From positions 62,001 to 126,000 of the forward strand of contig NZ_JACCKA010000073.1 in assembly GCF_013425525.1 (NCBI RefSeq): a stretch of 64,000 nt of DNA, read 5' to 3'. Within the stretch, counting starts at the first letter, position 1, and each line of letters starts with the position of its first letter. This DNA comes from Luteimonas salinisoli (GTDB taxonomy: Bacteria; Pseudomonadota; Gammaproteobacteria; Xanthomonadales; Xanthomonadaceae). Below the pieces are notes generated by a model, which had not been told where the DNA came from, did no database searches, and was given only the letters and a program-made list of their open reading frames with translations. Made by a program: the position numbers and the translations under genes. Below, in pieces: positions 35,043-44,374 of this stretch.

Positions 35043-37775
35043 TCAGGCCGCCGCCTCCAGCACGCCCAGCCGGCGCAGCACCAGCTTCTCGGCCTCCAGC
35101 GCCAGCATCAGCGCCAGGCCGATCCCCACCACCACCAGGCCGTCCAGCGCGCCCACGGCGCGGGTGGCGAACAGCGCCTGCATCACCGGCAGATAGGTGA
35201 ACGCCAGCTGCGCCAGCACCACCGCGCCCACCGCGCCCAGCACCACCGGCGTGCCCATCGCACCGCGCCAGGTGAACGAGGCGGTGTGCAGGTAGCGCAC
35301 GTTGAACAGATAGAAGATCTCCATCGCAACGATGGTGTTGACCACCAGGGTGCGGGCGGACTCGACCTCGTGGCCGCGTCCCAGCGCCCAGGCGAACACG
35401 CCCAGCGCACCGGCCAGGAACAGCAGCGACACGAAGACCACCCGCCATACCAGGAACGGTGTGAGCAGCGAGGCCGAGGCGCGCCGCGGCGCGCGCTTCA
35501 TCACCCCGTCCTCCGCCGGCTCGAACGCCAGCACCAGGCCGAGGGTGACCGCGGTGACCAGGTTGATCCAGAGGATCTGCACCGGGGTGACCGGCATGGT
35601 GAAGCCGAACAGGATCGCCGTGGCGATCGCCAGCATCTCGCCGCCGTTGGTCGGCAGGGTCCAGCCGACCACCTTGCGCACGTTGTCGTAGACCACACGC
35701 CCCTCGTGCACCGCGGCGACGATCGAGGCGAAGTTGTCGTCGAGCAGGACCATCTCCGAGGCTTCCTTGGCCGCCTCGGTGCCCTTGCCGCCCATCGCCA
35801 CGCCGACATCGGCCTGCTTGAGCGCCGGGGCGTCGTTGACGCCGTCGCCGGTCATCGCCACCACCGCGCCGCCGGCCTGCAGCGCGCGCACGATACGCAG
35901 CTTGTGCTCCGGGCTGGTGCGCGCGAAGACCTCCGTCGCGCCCGCCAGCGCGCCCAGGTCGGCGTCGGCCACCGCGTCGAGCTGCGCGCCGGTGACCACG
36001 TCCGGATCCTCGGCCAGCCCCAGCTGGCGGGCGATCGCCGCGGCGGTGGCGCCGTGATCGCCGGTGATCATCTTGACCGCGATGTTGGCGCTGCGGCATT
36101 CGGCGATCGCCGCCATCGCCTCCTCGCGCGGCGGGTCGATGAAGCCGACCAGGCCGAGCAGTTGCAGGCCGTCGCCGAGGCCTTCGAAGTCCAGCCGTTC
36201 GACTTCGTCGCCGACCTGCTTGCAGGCGAATCCGAGCACCCGCTCGCCCTCCGCCGCAGCGGCGGCGATGGCGGCCTGCCAGGTGGCATGGTCGAGCGGA
36301 CGCGTGCCCGCATCCTCCCGCTGCGCGCTGCACATCTCCAACAGCCGCTCCGGCGCGCCCTTCACGAACACCACGCGACCGCCTTCGGCGTTCCGGTGCA
36401 GGGTCGCCATGAAGCGATGCTGCGCGTCGAACGGGATCGCATCGACGCGCGGACACTCGACGCGCAGCGCGTCCGGTGCCAGCCCGGCCTTCATCGCCAG
36501 CGCCACCAGTGCGCCCTCCATCGGATCGCCCTCCACCGACCAGGTGCCGTCGGTCTGGCGCAGGCGGGCGTCGTTGCACAGCAGTCCGGCGCGCAGCAGC
36601 GGCGCGGCCTGCGCCAGCACCGCCGCGGCATCGTCGCCATCGGCGACGATCCTCCCGTCGGGGGCGTAGCCGATGCCCTCCACGCGCAGCACCCGGCCCG
36701 GCAGCAGCAGCTGCCGCGCGGTCATCTCGTTGCGGGTCAGGGTGCCGGTCTTGTCGGTGCAGATCACCGAGGTGGCGCCCAGCGTCTCCACCGCCGGCAG
36801 CCTGCGGATCACCGCGTTGCGCGCGGCCATGCGCTGCACGCCGATGGCCAGGGTGATGGTGATCACCGCCGGCAACCCCTCGGGCACCACCCCGACCGCC
36901 AGCGCCACCACCGCCATCAGCGCCTCGTCCCACCGGAACCCGCGCACCAGCACTGCGAACGCGAACAGCGCCGCCGCGCCGGCCAGCGCCACCCAGGTGA
37001 AGCGCCTGCCGAAGCTGTCGATCTGCCGCAGCAGCGGAGTGGTCAGCGTCCGCACCGCGCCGATCAGGGTGCTGATCCTGCCGATCTCGGTGGAACTGCC
37101 GGTGGCCACCACGACGCCCACGCCCTGGCCGGCCGCGACCAGGGTCCCGGACCAGGCCATGCAGCTGCGGTCGCCCAGGGCCGCCGCCGCGTCCACCGCC
37201 GCCTCGTGCTTCCCGGCCGCCACCGACTCGCCGGTGAGCACCGCCTCGTCGATCAACAGCGAGCGCGCGGCCAGCAGGCGCAGGTCCGCCGGCACGCGGT
37301 CGCCCGGATCGAGCAGGACCACGTCGCCCGGCACCAGGTCGGCGACGGCAGCGGTGTGGCGCTGGCCGCCGCGCAGCACCGTCGCCTGCGGCGAGATCAT
37401 CCGCCGGATCGCATCCAGGGCGCGTTCGGCCTTGCCTTCCTGCACGTAGCCGACGATGGCGTTGACCACCACCACCGCGGCGATCACCGCCGCGTCCACC
37501 ACGTGCCCGAGCAGCCCCGCGGCACCGGCCGCGGCGAGCAGGAAATAGATCAGCGCGTTGTTGAACTGCGACAGGAAGCGCAGCCATCCCGGGCGGCCGC
37601 CGGTCGCCGGCAGCTCGTTGCGGCCGTGCCGCTGCAGCCTGCGCGCCGCCTCCGCGGCATCCAGCCCCCCGCGGTCGGCCTGCAACCGCGCCAGTGCGTC
37701 GCCGGCAGTGCAGGCATGCCAGGGAACGTCTGAGACTGGAGAGGCTGGGGGAGGCTTGGCAGGCATGCTGGGCAT
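35043..37775 (-). CDS. Cation-transporting P-type ATPase (P2/IIA-like)
   Basis: A 910-residue pump. TGES (181-184) is in the actuator domain, [11 protein letters not shown] is the ion-binding helix, and Asp341 in [12 protein letters not shown] is phosphorylated. [11 protein letters not shown] and [22 protein letters not shown] follow, with several helices at each end. The layout fits Ca/Na/K or Mg transporters rather than heavy-metal pumps, which would have CPC. A related pump, PA1429 of Pseudomonas aeruginosa, is Anr-controlled, and an Anr-like box lies 203 bases upstream here. Start ATG 37775 or 37766. Confidence 0.9.
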   Translation of the reverse strand: MPSMPAKPPPASPVSDVPWHACTAGDALARLQADRGGLDAAEAARRLQRHGRNELPATGGRPGWLRFLSQFNNALIYFLLAAAGAAGLLGHVVDAAVIAAVVVVNAIVGYVQEGKAERALDAIRRMISPQATVLRGGQRHTAAVADLVPGDVVLLDPGDRVPADLRLLAARSLLIDEAVLTGESVAAGKHEAAVDAAAALGDRSCMAWSGTLVAAGQGVGVVVATGSSTEIGRISTLIGAVRTLTTPLLRQIDSFGRRFTWVALAGAAALFAFAVLVRGFRWDEALMAVVALAVGVVPEGLPAVITITLAIGVQRMAARNAVIRRLPAVETLGATSVICTDKTGTLTRNEMTARQLLLPGRVLRVEGIGYAPDGRIVADGDDAAAVLAQAAPLLRAGLLCNDARLRQTDGTWSVEGDPMEGALVALAMKAGLAPDALRVECPRVDAIPFDAQHRFMATLHRNAEGGRVVFVKGAPERLLEMCSAQREDAGTRPLDHATWQAAIAAAAAEGERVLGFACKQVGDEVERLDFEGLGDGLQLLGLVGFIDPPREEAMAAIAECRSANIAVKMITGDHGATAAAIARQLGLAEDPDVVTGAQLDAVADADLGALAGATEVFARTSPEHKLRIVRALQAGGAVVAMTGDGVNDAPALKQADVGVAMGGKGTEAAKEASEMVLLDDNFASIVAAVHEGRVVYDNVRKVVGWTLPTNGGEMLAIATAILFGFTMPVTPVQILWINLVTAVTLGLVLAFEPAEDGVMKRAPRRASASLLTPFLVWRVVFVSLLFLAGALGVFAWALGRGHEVESARTLVVNTIVAMEIFYLFNVRYLHTASFTWRGAMGTPVVLGAVGAVVLAQLAFTYLPVMQALFATRAVGALDGLVVVGIGLALMLALEAEKLVLRRLGVLEAAA

Positions 37776-38124
37776 TGTGCGGAAAACGCGATGGCGAGCG
37801 AGGCGGACCGACGAGGCTCCCGCGGGAGCGGCGGCAGGCGCGCACCGCAACGGTCCACCGGCTGCATCGGCTGCCGGAGTCGGCTGGGAGCGCGACTCCC
37901 GTCGCTTCTGCGGCTTGGCGGCGATGCACTCCGTTAACGCGGGACCTGCAGACTACCGGCAGGGTCGAGGGCATCCCGTGATCCAGATCAATGCCCGGTC
38001 GGGGCGGCCGCGCGAGGCTACGCGACACTGGCGGGGCCGCAGCCGTGCCGCTGCCCGCGTTCGCGCCCACCCCGTCCTCCACCGCCCCGTCACCCCGCCG
38101 TCTCCAGCCCCCGAGGACCCCCCG
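37776..38124. other. 349-base divergent regulatory gap
   Basis: It separates the minus-strand P-type ATPase from the plus-strand phasin-PTA-AckA genes. Its single clear signal is the FNR/Anr-like box at 37978-37991. No open frame with coding character is visible, and none of the palindromic repeats is present, consistent with a retained promoter region. Confidence 0.6.
37978..37991. promoter_or_regulatory. Anr/FNR-type box
   Basis: GTGATCCAGATCAA matches the FNR/Anr consensus TTGAT-N4-ATCAA at nine of ten fixed positions. It is 203 bases from the P-type ATPase start and 134 bases from the phasin start. Anr-class regulators with an oxygen-labile iron-sulfur cluster activate fermentation and survival genes under low oxygen, which suits the acetate kinase and phosphotransacetylase here. 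Confidence 0.65.
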
Positions 38125-38811
38125 ATGACCGACTCCAACCTGCCGCTGGCCCTGTACAAGGCCAACCTCGACCTTTGGCTGCGCCTCGGCGAGCTGCTGC
38201 AGGACAACCGCGAACAATGGATGCAGCTGCTGGCACGCGAGGTGCGCGACAGCCTGTTCGAGGCCGGCGCCGAGGCCGAGCAAGCGCAACGGGCCGAGGG
38301 CTGGCAGTCGCTGTCGATGCTGCCGGGCAGTGCGCTGTGGCGGATCGCCGAGCAGCAGATGGGCGACCTGCAGGCGCTGATGCAGACCGCGGTGGGCAAC
38401 CAGATGACCTTTGCCAACGGATTCCAGAACGCGCTGGCCGAGTGGCAGGAGGCGACCGCCGGGGCGATCGGCGGCGCCGCCAACACGCAGCCGGGCGGCG
38501 ACCTCCTGGAGCGCGCATTGCAGGCCATCTCGGCGCTGGCGCCGGGGACGACCGAGGCGAACCTCGCCGGCGCGGCAGCGGCGCGCGGCGCCCCGTCCAG
38601 GCCGGCAGCGAAGAAGGCGCAGGCCGCACGCGCCTCCGGCGCCACCGCCGCACCGACCCGCAAGCGCGCCGCCAGGTCCGCGGGCTCCGCGCCGCCCGGT
38701 CGCGCAACCGCCGCCAGGACAGCGAAGAAGGCCGCGAAGAAGACCCCCAGCAGGACCACGACGGCGAAGAAGGCCGCGAAAAAGCGCGCAACCGGGAAGG
38801 CGCGGAAGTAA
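38125..38811 (+). CDS. Phasin-like protein with histone-H1-like tail
   Basis: A 228-residue protein. Residues 1-125 are a helical phasin-type region (LALYKANLDLWLRLGELLQDNREQWMQLL, then ALAEWQEATAG). Residues 150-228 are a low-complexity Ala/Lys/Arg tail with repeated AKKAAKK units, like AlgP or H1-type DNA-binding tails. Phasins coat polyhydroxyalkanoate granules; a basic tail could tether granules to DNA, as PhaF does. No PHA synthase is in the window. ATG 38125 after GAGGA. First gene after the Anr-like box. Confidence 0.75.
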   Translation: MTDSNLPLALYKANLDLWLRLGELLQDNREQWMQLLAREVRDSLFEAGAEAEQAQRAEGWQSLSMLPGSALWRIAEQQMGDLQALMQTAVGNQMTFANGFQNALAEWQEATAGAIGGAANTQPGGDLLERALQAISALAPGTTEANLAGAAAARGAPSRPAAKKAQAARASGATAAPTRKRAARSAGSAPPGRATAARTAKKAAKKTPSRTTTAKKAAKKRATGKARK

Positions 38812-38937
38812 CGGCGCATCCGGCAGCCGGCGGCGGCCAGGCCGCGGCCCGGCGCAGGGTTGGACCCGTCGCGCCCGATGCGGCATGGTCGCGTGCGCGC
38901 CGCAGCCGCGGCCATGACCAGCAGGAGCGAATCGCCC

Positions 38938-40368
38938 ATGCACGACGCAGCGCCCCCCCGGACGCCTCCTTCCGACGCCCTGCCGCCGCCGCACAACCGG
39001 ACCTTCGACGAGCTCGAGGTCGGCGACGGCGCCAGCCTGCAGCGCAGGCTCACCATCGAGGACATCCGCCTGTTCGCGGTGCTATCCGGCGATGCCGAGC
39101 CGCAGGCCGCGGAGGACGGCAGCGGCGAGGGCGACGGCGGCGTGATCGCCCACGGCATGTGGGCGGCATCCCTGGTCGCGGCGCTGCTGGGCACCCGCCT
39201 GCCCGGTCCCGGCACGCGCTACGTGGGCCAATCGCTGCGCTTCCTCGCACCCGTGCGGGTGGGCGACACCCTCACGGTGGAGGTCACCGTGGCCGCGCGC
39301 GATCCCGCGCAGCGCAGGGTGCGGCTGGCCTGCCGGGCGCTCAACCAGGACCAGGCGCCGGTGTTCGAGGGCGAGGCCGAGGTGGTCGCGCCGGATCGCC
39401 GCATCGCGCGCTCGCGCGCCACCCTGCCGGAGGTGCGGCTGCACGGCGGCACCAGCGGGACGCAGCGGTTGTTCGACCACGTCCGGCCGCTCGGCGCCGT
39501 GCGCATGGCGGTGGTGCATCCCTGCGACGCGCTGAGCCTGCGCGCGGCGCTGGAGGCGCGCGCGGCCGGCCTGATCGAACCGGTCCTGGTGGCGCCGCGC
39601 GCGCGCCTGCAGGCGGCGGCGGACGAGGCCGGCCTGGACCTGGACGGGATCGCGATCGAGGACGTCGCCCACAGCCACGCCGCCGCCGTGCGCGCCGCGG
39701 AGCTGGCCGCGGCCGGCGAGGTCGAAACGCTGATGAAGGGCAGCCTGCACACCGACGAGCTGCTGGCGGCGGTGCTGCCGGCCGCCGCGGGCCTGCGCAC
39801 CAAGCGCCGCGTCAGCCACTGCTTCCTGATCGAGACGCCGGCCTATCCGCGGCCCTTCATCATCACCGATGCGGCGATCAACATCGCCCCGGGGCTTGAG
39901 GAAAAGGCCGACATCGTCCGCAACGCCATCGACCTGGCGCACGCCATCGGCGTGGACGCGCCGCGGGTGGCGATCCTGGCCGCCGTGGAGACGGTGAACC
40001 CGCGCATGGTGGCGACGCTGGACGCCGCGGCGCTGTGCAAGATGGCCGAGCGCGGGCAGATCGCCGGCGGCGTGCTGGACGGCCCGCTGGCCTTCGACAA
40101 CGCGGTCTCGGCGGCGGCGGCGCGCATCAAGGGCATCGAGTCGGCGGTGGCCGGCCGCGCCGACGTCCTGGTCGTGCCCGACCTGGAGAGCGGCAACATG
40201 CTGGCCAAGCAACTCGAGTTCATGGGCGATGCGGTCAGCGCCGGGATCGTCCTCGGCGCCAAGGTGCCGATCGTGCTGACCAGCCGCGCCGATCCGCACG
40301 AGGCGCGCATGGCCGCGTGCGCGCTGGCCGTGCTGCTGGCGCACCGCTACCGCAACGCGCCGCCATGA
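38938..40368 (+). CDS. MaoC-like hydratase domain fused to phosphate acetyl/butyryltransferase
   Basis: A 476-residue fusion. Residues 18-160 are a hot-dog-fold MaoC-type domain (NRTFDELEVGDGASLQRRLTIEDIRLFAVLSGD, then GMWAASLVAALLGTRLPGPGT). Residues 175-476 are a Pta/Ptb-type transferase (VHPCDALSLRAALEA, ETPAYPRPFIITDAAINIAP, then GAKVPIVLTSRAD). It moves acyl groups between CoA and phosphate. ATG 38938 is preceded by AGGAGCG. Its stop overlaps ackA by four bases, so acetyl phosphate made here passes directly to the kinase for ATP. Confidence 0.9.
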   Translation: MHDAAPPRTPPSDALPPPHNRTFDELEVGDGASLQRRLTIEDIRLFAVLSGDAEPQAAEDGSGEGDGGVIAHGMWAASLVAALLGTRLPGPGTRYVGQSLRFLAPVRVGDTLTVEVTVAARDPAQRRVRLACRALNQDQAPVFEGEAEVVAPDRRIARSRATLPEVRLHGGTSGTQRLFDHVRPLGAVRMAVVHPCDALSLRAALEARAAGLIEPVLVAPRARLQAAADEAGLDLDGIAIEDVAHSHAAAVRAAELAAAGEVETLMKGSLHTDELLAAVLPAAAGLRTKRRVSHCFLIETPAYPRPFIITDAAINIAPGLEEKADIVRNAIDLAHAIGVDAPRVAILAAVETVNPRMVATLDAAALCKMAERGQIAGGVLDGPLAFDNAVSAAAARIKGIESAVAGRADVLVVPDLESGNMLAKQLEFMGDAVSAGIVLGAKVPIVLTSRADPHEARMAACALAVLLAHRYRNAPP

Positions 40369-41555
40369 GCGGCGAGCTGGTGCTGGTGCTCAACTGCGGC
40401 TCCTCGAGCATCAAGTTCGCGTTGTTCGATGCCGCCGCCCGGCCGCTGCCGCGGCAGCCGGCGTGGCGGGGCAAGGTGCAGGACGTCGGCGGCGCCGCGC
40501 CGCGCTTCGACGAGGGCGGCGAGCCGGAGGCGGTGGAACTGGATCGCGGTCGACCCTACCCGGCGGCGCTGGCGCTGATCCGCGAGCGGGTGCAGGCACG
40601 GCTGGCCGGCCGCCGCGTCGTCGCGGTGGCGCATCGGGTGGTGCACGGCGGCCGCCGCTATTGCGAACCGGTGCGCATCGACGACGCGGTGCTCTCCGAC
40701 CTGCAGGACTACATCCCGTTGGCGCCGCTGCACCAGCCGTTCGCGCTGGAGGCGATCGAGACGCTGTTGCGCACCGCCCCGGAGCTGCCGCAGGTGGCGT
40801 GCTTCGACACCGCCTTCCACCACACCCTGCCCGAGGTGGAGCGGATGCTGCCGCTGCCCTGGGACGCCTGGGAACGCGGGCTGCGCCGCTACGGGTTCCA
40901 CGGGTTGTCCTACGAGTATCTTTCGGTGGCGCTGCCCGAGCGCCACGGCGAGCTGGCGCGCGGGCGCGTGATCGCCGCCCACCTGGGCAGCGGCGCCAGC
41001 CTGTGCGCGATGCGCGGGCTGCGCAGCCAGGCCACGACGATGGGCTTCTCCGCGCTCGACGGGTTGATGATGGGCACCCGCTGCGGCGCGCTCGACCCCG
41101 GCGCGCTGCTGTACCTGATGGAAATCGAAAAGCTGTCGCTGGAAGACGTGGCCCGGGTGCTGTACCACGAGTCCGGCCTGCTCGGCGTGTCGGGGGTTTC
41201 GCCGGATCCCCGCGAGCTGCTGCCGCGCGAAGCCGGCGACCCGCGCGTGGCGTCCGCGCTGGCGCTGTACGTGCGCCGGATCGTGCGCGAGATCGGCGCG
41301 CTGGCGGCGGTGCTCGGCGGCGTCGACCTGCTGGTGTTCACCGCCGGGATCGGCGAGCACAACGCCGAGCTGCGCCGGCGCATCTGCGCCGGGCTGGAAT
41401 GGCTGGGGCTGGAGCTCGACGGGGCCGCGAACGCGGCGCACGCCGCGGTGATCAGCGCGCCGGGCAGCAGGATCGTAGCGGCGGTGGAGCCGACCAACGA
41501 GGAGTGGATCGCCGCCCGGGCCGCCGCCGGCATCTGTTTCGGGAATCGAGGATGA
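40365..41555 (+). CDS. ackA: Acetate/propionate kinase
   Basis: A 396-residue ASKHA-fold kinase. The first signature is LNCGSSSIKFALFD and the second GFHGLSYEYLS with HLGSGASLCAM; DTAFHHTLPE holds the catalytic Asp, and VFTAGIGEHNAELRR the adenosine site. It converts acyl phosphate and ADP to the acid and ATP. It is coupled through ATGA to the MaoC-Pta fusion gene. Together they let the cell gain ATP from acetyl-CoA when respiration is limited, consistent with the upstream Anr-like box. Confidence 0.95.
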   Translation: MSGELVLVLNCGSSSIKFALFDAAARPLPRQPAWRGKVQDVGGAAPRFDEGGEPEAVELDRGRPYPAALALIRERVQARLAGRRVVAVAHRVVHGGRRYCEPVRIDDAVLSDLQDYIPLAPLHQPFALEAIETLLRTAPELPQVACFDTAFHHTLPEVERMLPLPWDAWERGLRRYGFHGLSYEYLSVALPERHGELARGRVIAAHLGSGASLCAMRGLRSQATTMGFSALDGLMMGTRCGALDPGALLYLMEIEKLSLEDVARVLYHESGLLGVSGVSPDPRELLPREAGDPRVASALALYVRRIVREIGALAAVLGGVDLLVFTAGIGEHNAELRRRICAGLEWLGLELDGAANAAHAAVISAPGSRIVAAVEPTNEEWIAARAAAGICFGNRG

Positions 41556-41616
41556 CGATGGGCACCGAGAGCGTGCCGTGGGTGCTGGTCCTGGTGCTGC
41601 TGGTGCTGCCGACGCG

Positions 41617-41691
41617 GGCGGTTCCGATCGGGTTGGCGGCTACCACGGGCGCGACGACCTCGCCGGCTTTCGCGTGCATGGCACGCTCCTA
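41617..41691. repeat. Type B right half repeat supplying a stop codon
   Basis: The segment ends GCCGGCTTTCGCGTGCATGG, then CACGCTCCTAC, and its body (GATCGGGTTGGCGGC) resembles the copy at 44375. The complementary strand of the terminal CTAC provides the TAG stop of the polysaccharide deacetylase at 41689-41691. No left arm is found. Confidence 0.8.
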
Positions 41692-42516
41692 CGGGGTGGC
41701 CAGCGGTTGCGGGGAGGGCAACTGGTGGGCGGCGGCCGGATCCTCGGGCAGCACGGTGCGGTAGCCGGCCGCCTGCAGGCGTTCCAGTACCCGGGCGACG
41801 ATCTCGACGCTGCGACCGTGCGGGGCGCCTTCGTGCAGCAGCACGATCGCGCCGGGAGCCAGGTCGCGCCCGATCCGCGCCGCCACCGCGTCCGGATCCC
41901 CGCGCACCGCATCGAATCCGCGCGCGCTCCACGCCACCCGCGCCAGGCCGTGGCGGCGCAGCGGCGCGGCGACGAACGGGTTGGTCATCCCCACCACCGA
42001 GCGGAACCAGCGCGGCGGCGCACCGGCGAGCGCGGCCAGCGTCGCCTGCGCCTCGCCGATCTCGCGCGCCATTCGCCGCGGCCCGAGCGCCCAGAACCAG
42101 GCCTGCGGATGGGTGTGGCTGTGATTGCCGATGCCGTGGCCGCGCCCCAGGATCTCGCGCACCAGCTGCGGCCGCGCGGCGGCGCGCTCGCCGACCAGGA
42201 AGAAGGTGGCGCGCGCGCGGTGGCGGTCGAGCAGGTCGAGCATCGCGAGGGTGTCGTCGGAAGGGCCGTCGTCGATCGTCAGCCAGGCCACGCGTTCGCC
42301 GGTCGGCAGGCGCGAAAGCACCGGCGCGTACAGCGATGCGCGCGGCAGCAGCGCAGCGAGCACGAACGGCGCATGGCTGAGCAGCATCGCCGGCAGCCCG
42401 ACCCGCCAGCCGGCCCACCACCACAGCGCCGCCACCAGCGCCTGGGAAGCCAGCAGCCAGCCCAGCCAGGCGTGCGGATGGCGCGGAACGCGATGCAGTG
42501 TTCGGCCGTGGCTCAT
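41689..42516 (-). CDS. Membrane-anchored polysaccharide deacetylase (NodB domain)
   Basis: A 275-residue protein. Two hydrophobic segments at 17-36 and 41-58 anchor it. The NodB domain has WLTIDDGPSDDT (Asp82-Asp83), GNHSHTHPQAW (metal ligands His132 and His136), WFRSVVG, a late AWSARGFDA and VLLHEGAPHG. It is a metal-dependent deacetylase of N-acetylated glycans such as peptidoglycan or exopolysaccharide. Its stop codon falls in a dispersed repeat, so the original C-terminus may have been altered. ATG 42516. Confidence 0.9.
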   Translation of the reverse strand: MSHGRTLHRVPRHPHAWLGWLLASQALVAALWWWAGWRVGLPAMLLSHAPFVLAALLPRASLYAPVLSRLPTGERVAWLTIDDGPSDDTLAMLDLLDRHRARATFFLVGERAAARPQLVREILGRGHGIGNHSHTHPQAWFWALGPRRMAREIGEAQATLAALAGAPPRWFRSVVGMTNPFVAAPLRRHGLARVAWSARGFDAVRGDPDAVAARIGRDLAPGAIVLLHEGAPHGRSVEIVARVLERLQAAGYRTVLPEDPAAAHQLPSPQPLATP

Positions 42517-42571
42517 CCGCGCATGATGCCACGCGGGTAAAATGGCCGGTTCAACCGCACCCGGCACCGCC

Positions 42572-43504
42572 ATGACCCTCGACCCAGCCTTGCGCCAACG
42601 CATCGAAACGCTGTTCGCCGACAATCGCGTCGTCCTGTTCATGAAGGGCAGCCCGGACATGCCGCAGTGCGGGTTCTCGGCCAAGGCCGCGGGCCTGCTC
42701 GGAGGGCTCGGGGTGGAGTACGCGCACGTGAACGTGCTGGCCGACCAGGAAATCCGCGAAGGCATCAAGGCGTACGGCAACTGGCCGACGATCCCCCAGC
42801 TGTACATCGGCGGCGAACTGGTCGGCGGCAGCGACATCATCGAAGAGATGGCAAACTCCGGCGCGCTGAACCAGGCGCTGGGCCTGCCGCCGGTCGACCG
42901 CAGCCCGCCGCGCGACGTCACCGTCACCCCGGCCGCGGCGGAAATGCTGCGCGCCGCCCTGGCCGACGCGGGCGCCGAGACCGCGCTGGCGCTGGCGATC
43001 GATGCGCGCTTCCAGCCGCGCTTCCAGATCGCCGCGGCCGACCCCAACGCCATCGCCGTCGAATGCGAGGGCCTGCGCATCCAGTTCGACCCGGCCAGCG
43101 CGCGCCGCGCCGACGGCATCACCATCGACTGGGTGGACGACCTGCGCGGCAAGGGCCTGGCCATCGACAATCCCAACGCACCGAAGGCGGTGGGCGCGCT
43201 GACCCCGGCCGAGGCCGACGCGCGCGTGCGCGCAGGCAGCCTGACCCTGGTCGACGTGCGGCCGCCCGACGAGCGCGCCGCGGCATCGTTGCCGGTGCCG
43301 TTCGAGGTGCTCGACGGCGACGCCCGGCGGACGCTCGAGGCGTCGCCGAAGGACACCGCGCTCGCGTTCCTGTGCCATACCGGACAGCGCAGCCGCCAGG
43401 CGGCGGAGCATTTCCGCGGACTGGGCTTCAGCGAGGTCTACAACGTCGAGGGCGGCATCGAGGCGTGGTCCACCGAGGTCGACGGCAGCATCCCGAAGTA
43501 CTGA
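42572..43504 (+). CDS. grxD: Monothiol glutaredoxin fused to A-type-like and rhodanese domains
   Basis: A 310-residue three-part protein. Residues 1-105 are a Grx4-type monothiol glutaredoxin (MKGSPDMPQCGFSAKA, active Cys33, then WPTIPQLYIGGELVGGSDI). Residues 115-200 resemble an IscA/NfuA A-type fold (VTVTPAAAEMLRAALADAG) but lack its conserved cysteines. Residues 207-310 are a rhodanese with Cys268 (LCHTGQRSRQAAEHF). Grx4 proteins carry [2Fe-2S] clusters with glutathione. A TAAAAT hexamer lies 29 bases upstream of ATG 42572. Confidence 0.93.
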   Translation: MTLDPALRQRIETLFADNRVVLFMKGSPDMPQCGFSAKAAGLLGGLGVEYAHVNVLADQEIREGIKAYGNWPTIPQLYIGGELVGGSDIIEEMANSGALNQALGLPPVDRSPPRDVTVTPAAAEMLRAALADAGAETALALAIDARFQPRFQIAAADPNAIAVECEGLRIQFDPASARRADGITIDWVDDLRGKGLAIDNPNAPKAVGALTPAEADARVRAGSLTLVDVRPPDERAAASLPVPFEVLDGDARRTLEASPKDTALAFLCHTGQRSRQAAEHFRGLGFSEVYNVEGGIEAWSTEVDGSIPKY

Positions 43505-43555
43505 TTGCCTCGGGACCCGCCGCGTCGGCCCGACCCGCGCGTCGATGGCACCACC

Positions 43556-43661
43556 GCAGGAGCGGGCCATGCCCGCGAAGGCCGGCGCGGCTGGCGATCC
43601 CCGGTATGGCCGCCGACCCGACCGGCACGCCCACGGCCTTCGCGTCCATGGGACGCTCCTG
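43556..43661. repeat. Palindromic intergenic repeat (full copy)
   Basis: The left arm starts GCAGGAGCGGGCCATGCCCG and the right arm ends GTCCATGGGACGCTCCTGC; both arms keep the common plan but vary at the CCATGG centre. It lies between the convergent glutaredoxin and DUF924 genes. Confidence 0.88.
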
Positions 43662-43703
43662 CGGAGCGCAGGGCATGCCGCTGGCGGGAACCGGCCGCGA
43701 CCG

Positions 43704-44249
43704 CTAGAAGCCGCCGCCGGCGTCCAGCCAGGCCTGCTCTTCCGGCGTGTTTTCGCGCCCCAGCGCGCGGTTGCGGTGCGGGAAGCGGCCGAAGCGTTCG
43801 ATGACCTCGAGATGGGCGACGGCGTAGCGGTCGTAGTCGGCGTCGCCGATGCCGCGGAACAGCTCCACCGAGCGGCGCTGGTCCTCGAGCGACTCGGAAT
43901 GCTCGAACGGCAGGTAGACGAAGGCGCGCAACTGCGGTTCGATGGCGCCGTCGAGCCCGGCCTCCACCGCGCGCCGGGCGTAGTGCAGCGCGAGCCCGTC
44001 GGTGGCGAAGGCATGGCCGCTGCCGCGGAACACGTTGCGCGGGATCTGGTCGAGCAGGAGCAGCAGCGCCAGCGCGCCTTCGGCGCTCTCCAGCCAATGC
44101 TCGTCCTCGCGCCGCGCCGCGGCCAGATGCGCGCCGAGGAAGCGCGCCTCGCATTCGCGGTCGAATTCCTCGCCGCCCAGGAACCATTTTTGCTGGCCGG
44201 CCTCGCGCCAGAAACCGGTGACGTCGTTCGGAGTCGTCATTTCGGACAT
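43704..44249 (-). CDS. DUF924 family protein
   Basis: A 181-residue all-helical protein with the family signature: FWREAGQQKWF at the start, then ALALLLLLDQIPRNVFRGSGHAFATD and ERFGRFPHRNRALGRENTPEE. The family is related to tetratricopeptide-like folds and has no established role. ATG 44249, with a second in-frame ATG three codons on. Monocistronic, bounded by repeats on both sides. Confidence 0.88.
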   Translation of the reverse strand: MSEMTTPNDVTGFWREAGQQKWFLGGEEFDRECEARFLGAHLAAARREDEHWLESAEGALALLLLLDQIPRNVFRGSGHAFATDGLALHYARRAVEAGLDGAIEPQLRAFVYLPFEHSESLEDQRRSVELFRGIGDADYDRYAVAHLEVIERFGRFPHRNRALGRENTPEEQAWLDAGGGF

Positions 44250-44374
44250 CCAGTCGGATTGGCGGACAGGATAGCCGGCGCGGGCGATCGACGAGAACGG
44301 CGCCGGCGGCTCGCGCCGCGACATCGATGCCGGTCTCCCCGGGCGCACCGTGCCCCGCAGCAGCTCGGTGCCCC

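Noticed and set aside
34999-38994. A minus-strand open frame of over 1300 codons across the ATPase region
   Set aside because: It is a frame-shifted shadow of the P-type ATPase and runs antisense to the methyltransferase end and the phasin gene; the composition is Arg/Gly/Ala-rich with no domain.
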